From an uncultured Eubacteriales bacterium (GTDB lineage Bacteria > Bacillota > Clostridia > Monoglobales > Monoglobaceae): DNA of 6,633 bases. The notes below the pieces were generated by a model. That model saw only the letters and a program-made list of their open reading frames with translations. It was not told the DNA's origin and searched no databases. Where the stretch lies: positions 1-6,633 of the forward strand of contig URZD01000122.1 of the NCBI GenBank assembly GCA_900552305.1, read 5' to 3'. Every line of letters starts with the position of its first letter. Position 1 is the stretch's first letter. A program made the translations under genes and the position numbers. Positions 1 to 6,624 of this stretch are shown piece by piece.

Positions 1-13
1 ACGGAATCTCCCC

Positions 14-43
14 CCCCCAAAACCAATTTTCGGTTTTGCGGGG
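14..43. terminator. Possible hairpin terminator at the left edge (weak)
   Basis: CAAAACC at 18-24 pairs with GGTTTTG at 32-38 around a 7-nt loop. CCCC (14-17) can then pair with GGGG (40-43) across a one-base bulge. Read on the minus strand, it lies about 110 bp past the acyltransferase stop, but the stem is followed by G's and not T's, so it is a poor intrinsic terminator in that direction. Read on the plus strand it is followed by CGGG and then TTTT (48-51), so it could instead serve a plus-strand gene left of the window. The direction is undecided. Confidence 0.35.
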
Positions 44-92
44 CGGGTTTTGATGTGTGACCCAAGATGTACACGGCATAGTTTTTGCAGTG

Positions 93-105
93 TGATATCA
101 TATCA
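93..105. promoter_or_regulatory. 13-bp AT-rich dyad, operator-like
   Basis: TGATAT-C-ATATCA is a perfect inverted repeat around a single central base, located in the 150 bp downstream of the acyltransferase. Its size and symmetry suit a small dimeric repressor, but short AT-rich palindromes also arise by chance. No convincing -35/-10 pair was found next to it on either strand, so a regulatory role is only a guess. The rest of 44-150 shows nothing I can name. Confidence 0.15.
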
Positions 106-150
106 AAATCTGTTGTCGATTATTTTGTAAAGGGTATACGATTTTGCCGT

Positions 151-1266
151 TTATCCGTGAAGCGTGCCTGCATTGTGGCTGTTTTGCGGTCGGCTGCCGT
201 TTTCAAAAATTCTGAAAATATGCGCGGTTACAAATTTCAGAGCGCATGACAACGGCACGGTAATGAGTAGAACCCAAATCACGATAAGCGCCGAAAATCG
301 CGGCAGATACGCGTATTGCATAAGCTCGGAGGTTCTGAAAAAGAATGCCGAATGTAAAAACCAAATGTTCATGCTGTGTCCGCCGAGAAATACCAAAATG
401 TCGCCCGCAAAATGCGGCAGTAAGTTAATAAGGCTGCACAAAATATAGATAAACAGCGCCGCATACAGAAAATCAGGGGAAAGGTTATCAAAAAACATAA
501 TGTTTTTGTAAGCCTTCATATAAAATATTATCGCAAGAACGATTATCAAAAACGGTATTTTGAATATCCCCAATCTTTCCGCCGCGCGGTCGGTTTTTTC
601 AAAAAAGCCGTATTTGGCAAAGCACATTCCAAGCAGCACGCACGGAATCCAAAGAAAATATTCCTGCGCAAGGTATATTACTTGCCCCCAAAATTCGGAG
701 TCGGTGCGCACAGAGCCGATTGCGGCACGCGCAAGCGGCGGCAGCACAATAAAGAGCGCCGCGGTCAGCGCGGAGCGTTCGGACATCAGCCGATAAAAAA
801 GCGGCAGCGTTATAAGAACAGCAAGATAAAACCGTACATACCACGCAAAGGACACAATGTCATTTTCTATGCCGAACATATTGGCAAAAATTTTTGCGGC
901 GGTCAGGTCTGTTTTACCGAGTATAAGATTTATCGGAATCATGATTCCGAACATTATCAGCCAGTATGAAACAAGAAATTCCGCGCCTTTTTTAACCGAT
1001 TTTTTAAAAACCCCGCCTTTTCGGTAGGAAAAATACATTCCGTAGCCGGTGATAAAGGCAAAAAGTGCAACGCAAATGTGACCGAATTTTCCGATTACAT
1101 ATTCAAGCGTGTTGGCGCGGAGCGGGATTCCGATATACGAAACACCCTCGGTCAGCCATTCAGGAAACCCGAACAGGTGGTGAAAAAGCATGAGCAGTAT
1201 CGCCGCGCCCTTCACAATTTCCGTATTTCTTTTGGTGAATAAAAAACCGCCGTATTCCTTCTTCAA
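151..1266 (-). CDS. Acyltransferase 3 family integral membrane protein (probable O-acyltransferase)
   Basis: This 371-residue protein has about ten predicted membrane spans (roughly 18-34, 64-80, 97-116, 140-158, 166-184, 196-217, 234-249, 264-283, 288-309, 325-345), the usual layout of acyltransferase-3 (OafA/OatA-like) proteins without an extracytoplasmic domain. Family-like features are an N-terminal MLFHHLF with adjacent histidines at 29-30, a GHICVALFAFITGYGMYF segment near 62-80, a WYVRFYLAVLITLPL helix near 142-155, and GGHSMNIWFLHSAFF near 295-309. The family moves acyl groups, often acetyl, from the cytoplasm onto envelope sugars or other exported molecules; the substrate here is not readable. 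I chose TTG at 1264-1266 because GGGGGTGG (1272-1279) lies 5 nt upstream. A GTG at 1273-1275 would add three residues but falls inside that ribosome binding site. The gene follows the small CxxC gene by about 90 bp and may be reached by readthrough of the intervening hairpin. Family call is confident; exact start less so. Confidence 0.85.
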   Translation of the reverse strand: MKKEYGGFLFTKRNTEIVKGAAILLMLFHHLFGFPEWLTEGVSYIGIPLRANTLEYVIGKFGHICVALFAFITGYGMYFSYRKGGVFKKSVKKGAEFLVSYWLIMFGIMIPINLILGKTDLTAAKIFANMFGIENDIVSFAWYVRFYLAVLITLPLFYRLMSERSALTAALFIVLPPLARAAIGSVRTDSEFWGQVIYLAQEYFLWIPCVLLGMCFAKYGFFEKTDRAAERLGIFKIPFLIIVLAIIFYMKAYKNIMFFDNLSPDFLYAALFIYILCSLINLLPHFAGDILVFLGGHSMNIWFLHSAFFFRTSELMQYAYLPRFSALIVIWVLLITVPLSCALKFVTAHIFRIFENGSRPQNSHNAGTLHG

Positions 1267-1271
1267 GATTG

Positions 1272-1279
1272 CCACCCCC
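1272..1279 (-). promoter_or_regulatory. Ribosome binding site that favours the TTG start of the acyltransferase
   Basis: On the minus strand the sequence is GGGGGTGG, CAATC, TTG. GGGGGTG can pair with the anti-Shine-Dalgarno CACCUCC with one G-U wobble. The upstream GTG at 1273-1275 overlaps this element. It would need the weaker GGGGA at about 1285-1289 as its own site. Confidence 0.6.
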
Positions 1280-1296
1280 TATAATCCCCGCAGCCG

Positions 1297-1348
1297 AAAA
1301 AGAATAGTCCGAATATGCCGAAGCGCGTACAGCTCAGGCATATTTCGG
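1297..1348 (-). terminator. Hairpin with T-run between the CxxC gene and the acyltransferase (terminator or attenuator)
   Basis: On the minus strand CCGAAATATGCC (1348-1337) pairs with GGCATATTCGG (1319-1309) with one bulged base. Weaker pairing inside the loop (GAGC with GCTT) is possible. Seven bases later comes TTTTT (1301-1297). The structure begins 7 bp after the stop of the small gene and leaves only about 20 bp before the acyltransferase ribosome binding site, with no clear promoter in between. It is therefore either a leaky terminator that lowers downstream expression or an attenuator. The T-run is short and set off from the stem, so full termination is uncertain. Confidence 0.6.
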
Positions 1349-1354
1349 CTTTTA

Positions 1355-1543
1355 TCAGTTTTGTTTTCGGACAATTTTGTATTCATCGTAAAGCACGAAG
1401 TACGGACAGCCGCGCCGACTGTTTGACATAAACCCCACAACGTCGTCCTCGTCCATGTTCACGCCGCAGACATAACATTCCAGCTCGTCGTCATAATCGT
1501 AATATGCGCACATATCACAGTTTGAGGTCTTGCTTTCCTTCAT
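1355..1543 (-). CDS. Small five-cysteine CxxC protein (62 aa), probably DUF6472-like
   Basis: The protein carries CDMC at 9-12, CYVC at 23-26 and a further cysteine at 46 (GCPYF), among many acidic and tyrosine residues, and ends in a basic EYKIVRKQN tail. The CxxC-X10-CxxC-X19-C spacing suggests a small metal-binding (zinc or Fe-S) fold. No membrane segment or signal peptide is visible, so it should be cytoplasmic. From memory it resembles a short conserved clostridial family, I believe DUF6472, whose function is unknown; this is recognition and not a search result. I start at ATG 1541-1543 because GGAGGT (1551-1556) sits 7 nt upstream. A GTG at 1550-1552 would add three residues but overlaps the ribosome binding site. 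The gene has its own strong promoter and is followed closely by a hairpin, so it may be transcribed mostly alone, with some readthrough into the acyltransferase. Confidence 0.85.
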   Translation of the reverse strand: MKESKTSNCDMCAYYDYDDELECYVCGVNMDEDDVVGFMSNSRRGCPYFVLYDEYKIVRKQN

Positions 1544-1550
1544 AAAGACC

Positions 1551-1556
1551 ACCTCC
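1551..1556 (-). promoter_or_regulatory. Ribosome binding site fixing the ATG start of the CxxC gene
   Basis: GGAGGT lies 7 nt before ATG (1543-1541) on the minus strand, an ideal arrangement. It argues against the in-frame GTG at 1552-1550, which overlaps it. Confidence 0.85.
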
Positions 1557-1572
1557 GATTTCAGTTATACCT

Positions 1573-1601
1573 ATTGTAGCATATTACGCCGCATAAATCA
1601 A
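1573..1601 (-). promoter_or_regulatory. Sigma-A-type promoter of the CxxC gene
   Basis: On the minus strand the -35 box is TTGATT (1601-1596) and the -10 box is TACAAT (1578-1573), separated by exactly 17 bp. A TGC just before the -10 box makes it an extended -10. The start point would be near 1566, giving a leader of only about 20 nt before the ATG. It lies between the terminator of the upstream operon and the CxxC gene, which marks a separate transcription unit. Confidence 0.75.
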
Positions 1602-1628
1602 CCCGTATGCTTAAAATAACAGACAAAC

Positions 1629-1658
1629 CAAGGGCGTCCTCTTACGAGGACGCCCTTG
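1629..1658 (-). terminator. Rho-independent terminator of the LtaS/stalk-protein operon
   Basis: A perfect 13-bp stem, CAAGGGCGTCCTC (1629-1641) with GAGGACGCCCTTG (1646-1658), closes on a 4-nt loop. On the minus strand the stem is followed by GTTTGTCTGTTATTTT, a T-rich though interrupted tail. It lies about 180 bp after the stop of the 924-residue protein and just before the next promoter. The plus-strand tail is less T-rich, and no plus-strand gene is present to need it. Confidence 0.75.
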
Positions 1659-1839
1659 ACTTGCCGGTAATTTCATGCTAAATTATAGTTATTGACTGAA
1701 AGCCATAAACCGACCTTTAGCTCGCAAAAACTATTTAGATTGTATTATCATTTTGGAGTAAATTTTGAGGTTTACACAAAATAATGGATTGCCCTACGGT
1801 CGGCGCGGGACTTTGGATTTGGTAAGCGTTATTTTAAAT
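1659..1839 (-). other. Non-coding stretch between the stalk-protein stop and its terminator
   Basis: This is about 180 bp of mostly AT-rich DNA with no gene on either strand. On the minus strand it would form a long 3' untranslated region. A GC-rich patch at about 1791-1811 (CCCGCGCCGACCGTAGGGC on the minus strand) contrasts with the rest and could be a fragment of a dispersed intergenic repeat; that is an impression only. No strong hairpin, tRNA or known RNA motif was recognised. Confidence 0.4.
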
Positions 1840-4614
1840 TCATTGCGCGGAGCTTTGCTTATCCGTGTGCGGCTGCGTTTTGCTGACGACCGCGGTTTTG
1901 GCGTTTTCAAAATACTCCGTATCGTATCCGAGCGCGGCAAAAACCTCGTCAAGCGGCACAAAAACGCGGCTGTGTTCATACTGAACGCTTGATTTCATAT
2001 ATGTTTTTTTACCGTTTACCAAAAGACGGTTTGAGCCGACACTCATTTCAAGCTCCGTTTTTCCGTATTTTACGGTGACGGACTTCGTTTTTTCATCGTA
2101 TTTGTACTCCGCACCGATTTTCTCCATTGACATTTCAAGCGGGACCTTTATACCCGCCGCGGTATTTTGCACCTGCTTGTCGTACTGTATGACCTCGCCG
2201 TCAATTACGGCAAGGGTGTATACGGGAACATCCGGAATCACGATTTTTTCGCCGCCGTTTATGATAAAGCTGCCGTTTACCGCGGCAATGCTCTTTATCT
2301 TTTCGTGACATTCAAGCCGCGTCCACTCTACGCCGTCGCGCGACAGATAGATATATTTGTCCTCTGCCCAAAAGAACAGTTCGCCCAAAGACTCAATATA
2401 CCGCGGCGGCCGCACGTCGGCGCGGTAGGCTATGCGGTAGAAGTTTTTGCCGCCGTCGGGTGAGAGATAAGTTTCGCCGCCCGTCTTTGTCGCAAGCGTT
2501 ATGTTGCCGCATTCTATCGGAAGGTTGTATTCCTTATGCTCCCATTCGCGCCAGCTCTCCAAATCCTCCGAAACAAGCGTCTTTTCGGCGGTTTTGACGT
2601 ACCAGCTGCCGTTTGTATAGCGTATATCCTCCGGGTATGCGTCAAATTTCACTGTTTTTGCAAGGGTAAAGTCCTCGTCAAGAAAATACATCTCCGTTTT
2701 ATAGCGAAGATACGGCGTATAGTATGCGGGCGTGGGGACAAACGCGTCCCACATCAGCGCGTAACGGCCGTTTGCATAGTATATTTTGTAGTTATCGGAG
2801 TTGCCGTCAAATATTTTTTTCACATCGTCCGACAATTCCACGGTGCGCCACTCGGCGCCGTCATCCGATACCCGAAGCGTGCCGTTTGCCGTACGGACAA
2901 AATTGTGACCCGTATAGCTGCGGTCGATAACGCAGCTTGCCCTCATATCCTCGGGAAACTCAAGGTTCGCCTTTTTGTCAGTTATTATAAACGAATTTTT
3001 GATTCCGCCGACATAATTTATCGGAAGAAAAACCTCAACGGTGAATTTGGTTTCGGCATTCGGCGGCAGCTCTATTGACGCGAGGGTGTCCTCCTGCTGC
3101 TTGTCACGGTACATTTTCTGAACGGCGTGACCATCTGTGTACCGTCCGTTTTCGTCCCTGACAGAAACAACGATCCCCGCGGTTGTCTGCGCCGCATAAT
3201 TAAAAAATCTTGTGTTTTTTCCGCTGTTTTTGACCGTTACCTCATAATTGGTTTTTACACAGTAGTTGGCAAGGTTGGCGCTCGGTTTTGAATTGTCCTT
3301 GAATGTGGAAAGCTCGTAATTCGGCGCAAAATCCGCTTTATCTGCCGCGCCGCCGCCCGGCTCGTAGTATTTTGTGTCGCTGTGTCTTGTGTCAAACAGC
3401 CATATGCTGTTCCGGTCCTCTGCAGGGACGTTCTCGCCGTAAAGAGATTTCTTTGACGGATCGAAGTATTCCATGTCAAGTATATCGCTCTCTGCGGAAA
3501 TACGTTTGATATTCTTGTCGTTTTGCGGATTGATGTGCGTAATCCACGTATCGGTTTCGCTGCCCTCCGGCACATACTGGTTATACACTCTGACGGGCAG
3601 CCGCTCGCCGTCTGCGGTGCTGTCGTCTATCTCATAATTCAGTCTTGCGGTAACGGACGGAAGGGAGTCTGCAACGCCCTTGTACTGCCTGTCGCGGTAG
3701 TATTTCCCGTGCGCCGCGTTAGGACTGTGGCTGCTCCTGTCGCCCACGATGCCGCTGCTTTTAAGCGCGGCAATGTTTATATCGGCGCAGCCGTAGAGAA
3801 TTTCAAAGTCGGTCAGAAGGTGAACGGGCCGCATCCACGGCACAACACTGTAGTTGTCTATGTAGCGGCTGAGCCATACAGTCTCACCCGCCTTGATTTC
3901 AAGCTCGAACGGACGGAAGGCGGACGGGGTGTATTTCTGAACGCCGCCAAGCTCATATATCGGCCGCTGCATATAATCCGATACGGCCAAGAGGCACCCC
4001 CACGGGTTTTCGTAGCGTATCAGAGTGTTTGTGTAGTAGTAGTTAAAGGTCGGCTGAACCTCGAAGCCGAGCGCCGTAAAACGGATTTTTGTATCGGTTT
4101 TTGCGCGGAATTCAACGTCCGTTTCGATGTCAAAACCGCACTCCTTGACCTCCCAGCGGTTGCCGGTTTCCTCCTCGGAAAATTCGTTCCATTTTATGTC
4201 CGCGGTGTCCGCCTCGTTTTCCTGTTTTGTCAGCTCGGTATGGTTTATATGTGAAAAATAGAGTGTGTATTTTCCGTTTGTCATGTTCAGATTATTCATA
4301 AGATATTCGGGGTTGGGGTTTGAGGTGTCCGACAAATCCCGCCGCCGTATAAACTCGTTATTGTTGCAGTAGATATAGTAACCGCCGCCGTCCGGGGTGA
4401 ATTTGAGGTCGGGCGCGTTTGTGTCTGCGGCGTCGGACAGCGCCGAGGTTGATTTTGCGGCAGCGGCCGGAGCCGCGTTTGCCGAGGTCGTAGCGGTTGC
4501 AACGCCTGCCGCGTCTGTTTTTGCCGCGCTTGCCGCATATGCCGCGCTCTGCGCGCCAAAAATGCAGACCGTGCCTATTACTGCCGCTGCGATTACCCTT
4601 ACCGTTTTTTTCAT
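1840..4614 (-). CDS. Large secreted protein with Asp-box (BNR-like) region and C-terminal copper-amine-oxidase-type stalk domain
   Basis: This 924-residue protein starts with a Sec signal peptide: KK at 2-3, a hydrophobic core to about 20, and likely cleavage after AYA at 27. A low-complexity Ala/Thr/Ser linker runs to about 66. Residues 70-560 are rich in aromatic and polar residues and probably mostly beta; I recognise no family there. From about 565 to 790, Asp-box-like motifs appear: SDDGAEW (583-589), SEDLESW (682-688), SPDGGKNF (718-725) and SRDGVEW (758-764). They suggest a BNR/sialidase-type propeller region, with no enzymatic residues assignable. Residues 803-911 match the Cu_amine_oxidN1 stalk pattern (VIDGEVIQYD, two beta repeats, RVFVPLDEVFAALGYDTEYF). 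This domain is common on clostridial exported proteins and does not imply amine oxidase activity. There is no sorting signal, lipobox or later membrane span, so anchoring would be non-covalent. AAAGGAGGA lies 7 nt before the ATG. The start overlaps the upstream LtaS-like stop, which implies translational coupling and a joint envelope role. Confidence 0.88.
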   Translation of the reverse strand: MKKTVRVIAAAVIGTVCIFGAQSAAYAASAAKTDAAGVATATTSANAAPAAAAKSTSALSDAADTNAPDLKFTPDGGGYYIYCNNNEFIRRRDLSDTSNPNPEYLMNNLNMTNGKYTLYFSHINHTELTKQENEADTADIKWNEFSEEETGNRWEVKECGFDIETDVEFRAKTDTKIRFTALGFEVQPTFNYYYTNTLIRYENPWGCLLAVSDYMQRPIYELGGVQKYTPSAFRPFELEIKAGETVWLSRYIDNYSVVPWMRPVHLLTDFEILYGCADINIAALKSSGIVGDRSSHSPNAAHGKYYRDRQYKGVADSLPSVTARLNYEIDDSTADGERLPVRVYNQYVPEGSETDTWITHINPQNDKNIKRISAESDILDMEYFDPSKKSLYGENVPAEDRNSIWLFDTRHSDTKYYEPGGGAADKADFAPNYELSTFKDNSKPSANLANYCVKTNYEVTVKNSGKNTRFFNYAAQTTAGIVVSVRDENGRYTDGHAVQKMYRDKQQEDTLASIELPPNAETKFTVEVFLPINYVGGIKNSFIITDKKANLEFPEDMRASCVIDRSYTGHNFVRTANGTLRVSDDGAEWRTVELSDDVKKIFDGNSDNYKIYYANGRYALMWDAFVPTPAYYTPYLRYKTEMYFLDEDFTLAKTVKFDAYPEDIRYTNGSWYVKTAEKTLVSEDLESWREWEHKEYNLPIECGNITLATKTGGETYLSPDGGKNFYRIAYRADVRPPRYIESLGELFFWAEDKYIYLSRDGVEWTRLECHEKIKSIAAVNGSFIINGGEKIVIPDVPVYTLAVIDGEVIQYDKQVQNTAAGIKVPLEMSMEKIGAEYKYDEKTKSVTVKYGKTELEMSVGSNRLLVNGKKTYMKSSVQYEHSRVFVPLDEVFAALGYDTEYFENAKTAVVSKTQPHTDKQSSAQ

Positions 4615-6494
4615 TTGTTATCCTCCTTTGCGACGGAGCTTGGCAAAAATATTCCGTCAGCCCTTTTCGCCTTTGAACCGGTATTGTTATATTCAATATC
4701 AAAATATCCGTTTACTTTTTCGGCGTATTGATTTTTGTCAGTGTATTGATAAACTGTGCCGTCCGCCGCTTTGTATACGTTGAATGCGGTCAGCATGGGA
4801 ACGCTTTTTTCAAGCTCTGCCATATATTCGTAATATGCCGACATTTCGCATCCCGCTGTCTTTAGCACATTAGGAACAAGGAACGGTACGGAGGTTTCCT
4901 TTGGAAAGGCGTTTTCCGTATCGAAGTTTGACCATACAACATAAGGCGTCGAACGCAGTTTGAAGGTTGTTTCAATTCCGCCGTCCTTTACAAGCTCCTG
5001 TGCAAACGCGGGCGAGTGGTCGCCGACCATGCAGATTATGACCGGGCGCGGCTGTGCCGCAAAATACTCCGTCAGCTTTCGGAACGCCTCGTCGGATTTT
5101 TTTATACACGAGAGGTATTCGTTTATGTCATCGTTATATTCGCCGAAGTCGGTCAGCGTGTGTACGGTGTCGTCCTTTTCGTCATTCAAATCCCAGCCGC
5201 CGTGATTCTGAATTGTCAGCATATACATAAGCCGCGGCGAATCTCCCATTTTTTCGTACTCGTCGCACATCACGGAATAGACCGACTCGTCTGTCGCATA
5301 CCAGCGCTTGCCGTATTGCTCGGCGCTTGGAAAATCGTCCTTGAACATTATTTTGTCAAAGCCGAGCAATGGGTACACCTTGCCGCGCGAGTAGTTAAGC
5401 GGGTTTGCGCAGTGCGCGCCCCACGTCGAATACCCCTGCGCCTTCAAAAAGCTGACCACGCTGTTCGCATTGTGAAAATCAAGGTAGTTGAATGGCGTAA
5501 TTCCCGGCATAAGCTGAAACGAGTTGCTTGTCAAAAGCTCGTATTCGCTCTTGTTTGTGCCGCCGCCCGTACCCGCAACAACGGCTCTGCCCTTTATCAA
5601 ATCGCGGCTTTGGTCGATAAACGGCATAAATTCCGTATCTGTTTCAATATCCACCAAATCGCGGAGGTCGTAAAATGTTTCGTTCAGTATAAGGATAATA
5701 TCGGGTTTTTCGCCGCCCTGTGCGGGTACTGCCGCCGCCGCTGCGTTCTCCGCCTTTTCGTCCGAGTAGCCGTCCGGCATTTTAACCGGGTTAAGCGAGT
5801 TTTGCATTACCTCAATCGAGCTTGCCGCAAATCCGTATTTGTAGTAGGTTTCCTCCCACGACCACACAAAGGTGTTGCGCGGCTTTATCGGATTTTTGCC
5901 GAGGTACATCGAAAAAACAAATATGCCGCATAACGCAATAAGGCAGACGTTGTGCAAAACCGCGGTGAGGGCGCTGCGCGTCCTCGTCCTTTCCGCACGT
6001 TTGAGCATAAGCATGACGATAATACTTATCCCAAACAGCAAAACTATGGTTACGACATAAAGACTGAGCGGGAATTTGTAGCTGCCCAGAACGTCAACGG
6101 ACGTACCGAGGTTGTGTATATCCTGGGTCGAAATCGGCTGATTTCTGTAAAGCAGTGTGTAGTAGTTCGCAATACCGAGCACCGTGCATGGGATGCCGAC
6201 AATAAGCGATGAAATCCACCAGCGGCGCACGAGGGTATAAACCCCCGCCATAAGCGAGAATATTGTGAAAATATTTACAAATGTATAAAACAGACCGTTC
6301 ATAAGCGGGTTTTTGTTTCCAAGCTCAAGGCAGTAATAAAAAATCGCGGCATTGAGCAGCGCAAGCGACCAGATGCGCATATCCGCCGTGTATTTTTCGG
6401 GGATTCTGCGCATTTGCCGCGTGTTTCGGAGAGGCAGAGGAGCGTGCGCGTTCCCCTGCGTAATCGTTTTTTCCTGCAAAACAGGAGTATTCAT
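4611..6494 (-). CDS. LtaS-family (sulfatase-fold) lipoteichoic acid synthase-like phosphoglycerol transferase
   Basis: This 627-residue protein has a 40-residue hydrophilic N-terminus, five predicted membrane spans (about 41-58, 66-88, 94-115, 143-164, 177-197), a linker with an Ala run near 251-255, and an extracellular sulfatase-fold domain (about 264-560). The catalytic set by family comparison is: metal-binding Glu272 in ILILNETFYD; nucleophile Thr313 in GGGTNKSEYELLTS; His431 in TIQNHGGW; and Asp492-His493 in GDHSPAF. The segment YSRGKVYPLLGFDKIMF (368-384) is also typical. LtaS enzymes transfer glycerol phosphate from phosphatidylglycerol to a growing lipoteichoic acid chain outside the membrane; relatives modify other glycans, so the product here is not certain. 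Length and topology are normal and no key residue is missing. After the catalytic domain a tail of about 60 residues ends in a Lys-rich stretch. The start ATG (6494-6492) has AAAGGA (6510-6505) 10 nt upstream. The gene heads an operon with the secreted stalk protein. No promoter was identified within the window. Confidence 0.9.
   Translation of the reverse strand: MNTPVLQEKTITQGNAHAPLPLRNTRQMRRIPEKYTADMRIWSLALLNAAIFYYCLELGNKNPLMNGLFYTFVNIFTIFSLMAGVYTLVRRWWISSLIVGIPCTVLGIANYYTLLYRNQPISTQDIHNLGTSVDVLGSYKFPLSLYVVTIVLLFGISIIVMLMLKRAERTRTRSALTAVLHNVCLIALCGIFVFSMYLGKNPIKPRNTFVWSWEETYYKYGFAASSIEVMQNSLNPVKMPDGYSDEKAENAAAAAVPAQGGEKPDIILILNETFYDLRDLVDIETDTEFMPFIDQSRDLIKGRAVVAGTGGGTNKSEYELLTSNSFQLMPGITPFNYLDFHNANSVVSFLKAQGYSTWGAHCANPLNYSRGKVYPLLGFDKIMFKDDFPSAEQYGKRWYATDESVYSVMCDEYEKMGDSPRLMYMLTIQNHGGWDLNDEKDDTVHTLTDFGEYNDDINEYLSCIKKSDEAFRKLTEYFAAQPRPVIICMVGDHSPAFAQELVKDGGIETTFKLRSTPYVVWSNFDTENAFPKETSVPFLVPNVLKTAGCEMSAYYEYMAELEKSVPMLTAFNVYKAADGTVYQYTDKNQYAEKVNGYFDIEYNNTGSKAKRADGIFLPSSVAKEDNK
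4621..4629 (-). promoter_or_regulatory. Strong ribosome binding site inside the end of the LtaS-like gene
   Basis: AAAGGAGGA lies 7 nt before the ATG of the stalk protein (4614-4612) and within the last codons of the upstream gene. With the ATGA overlap at 4614-4611 it permits both re-initiation and independent initiation, so the secreted protein may be made at least as abundantly as the membrane enzyme. Confidence 0.85.
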
Positions 6495-6528
6495 CTATTC
6501 TTCATCCTTTCGATAATTTCGGTTAGCA

Positions 6529-6548
6529 AAACCTCCGCACGGAGGTTT
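6529..6548 (-). terminator. Hairpin with TTTT just upstream of the LtaS-like gene (terminator or leader attenuator)
   Basis: AAACCTCCG (6529-6537) and CGGAGGTTT (6540-6548) form a perfect 9-bp inverted repeat around CA, in practice an 8-bp stem with a 4-nt loop. On the minus strand it ends GGAGGTTTTGC, with a short T-run. It is 35 bp from the LtaS-like ATG. It could end an upstream gene outside the window or lie in the operon's leader. The space between it and the ATG shows no convincing promoter. Confidence 0.5.
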
Positions 6549-6550
6549 GT

Positions 6551-6624
6551 GCGGCATATGCGCCGCCTTTACATAGGGTAGTCGGCAGAATATCAGCGAG
6601 CCGTACGCCGCGGAGTATGCTGCC
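6551..6624. repeat. Two further inverted repeats upstream of the LtaS-like operon
   Basis: GCGGC (6551-6555) pairs with GCCGC (6562-6566) around a loop that includes the end of the palindrome GCATATGC (6554-6561). Farther out, GGCAGAATA (6584-6592) and TATGCTGCC (6616-6624) match in 8 of 9 positions around a GC-rich interior. With the hairpin at 6529-6548 this gives three inverted repeats in under 100 bp, more typical of an intergenic repeat element or structured leader than of coding DNA. Confidence 0.4.

Noticed and set aside
113..141. Plus-strand TTGTCG/TATACG pair as a promoter
   Set aside because: The spacing is 16 bp and the boxes are weak. It would transcribe only antisense to the acyltransferase, with no gene to serve.
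1765..1992. Plus-strand frame starting at TTG with a GGAG 7 nt upstream
   Set aside because: The ribosome-binding match is short and there is no clear promoter. Most of the frame is antisense to the conserved stalk domain of the secreted protein, and its translation shows no family features.
3523..4254. Plus-strand open frame (243 codons) antisense to the secreted protein
   Set aside because: It lies wholly within a well-supported minus-strand gene, and I saw no recognisable motif. It is a shadow.
5016..5933. Long plus-strand open frame (305 codons) antisense to the LtaS-like gene
   Set aside because: The opposite strand encodes an intact LtaS-like protein with its full catalytic set. The plus-strand translation is basic and Val/Arg/Cys-rich with no recognisable domain, as expected for a codon-bias shadow.
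6491..6505. Four-codon mini-frame (ATG AAG AAT AGA TGA) overlapping the LtaS-like start
   Set aside because: Its ATG overlaps the ribosome binding site and nothing suggests regulated translation. It is probably chance.
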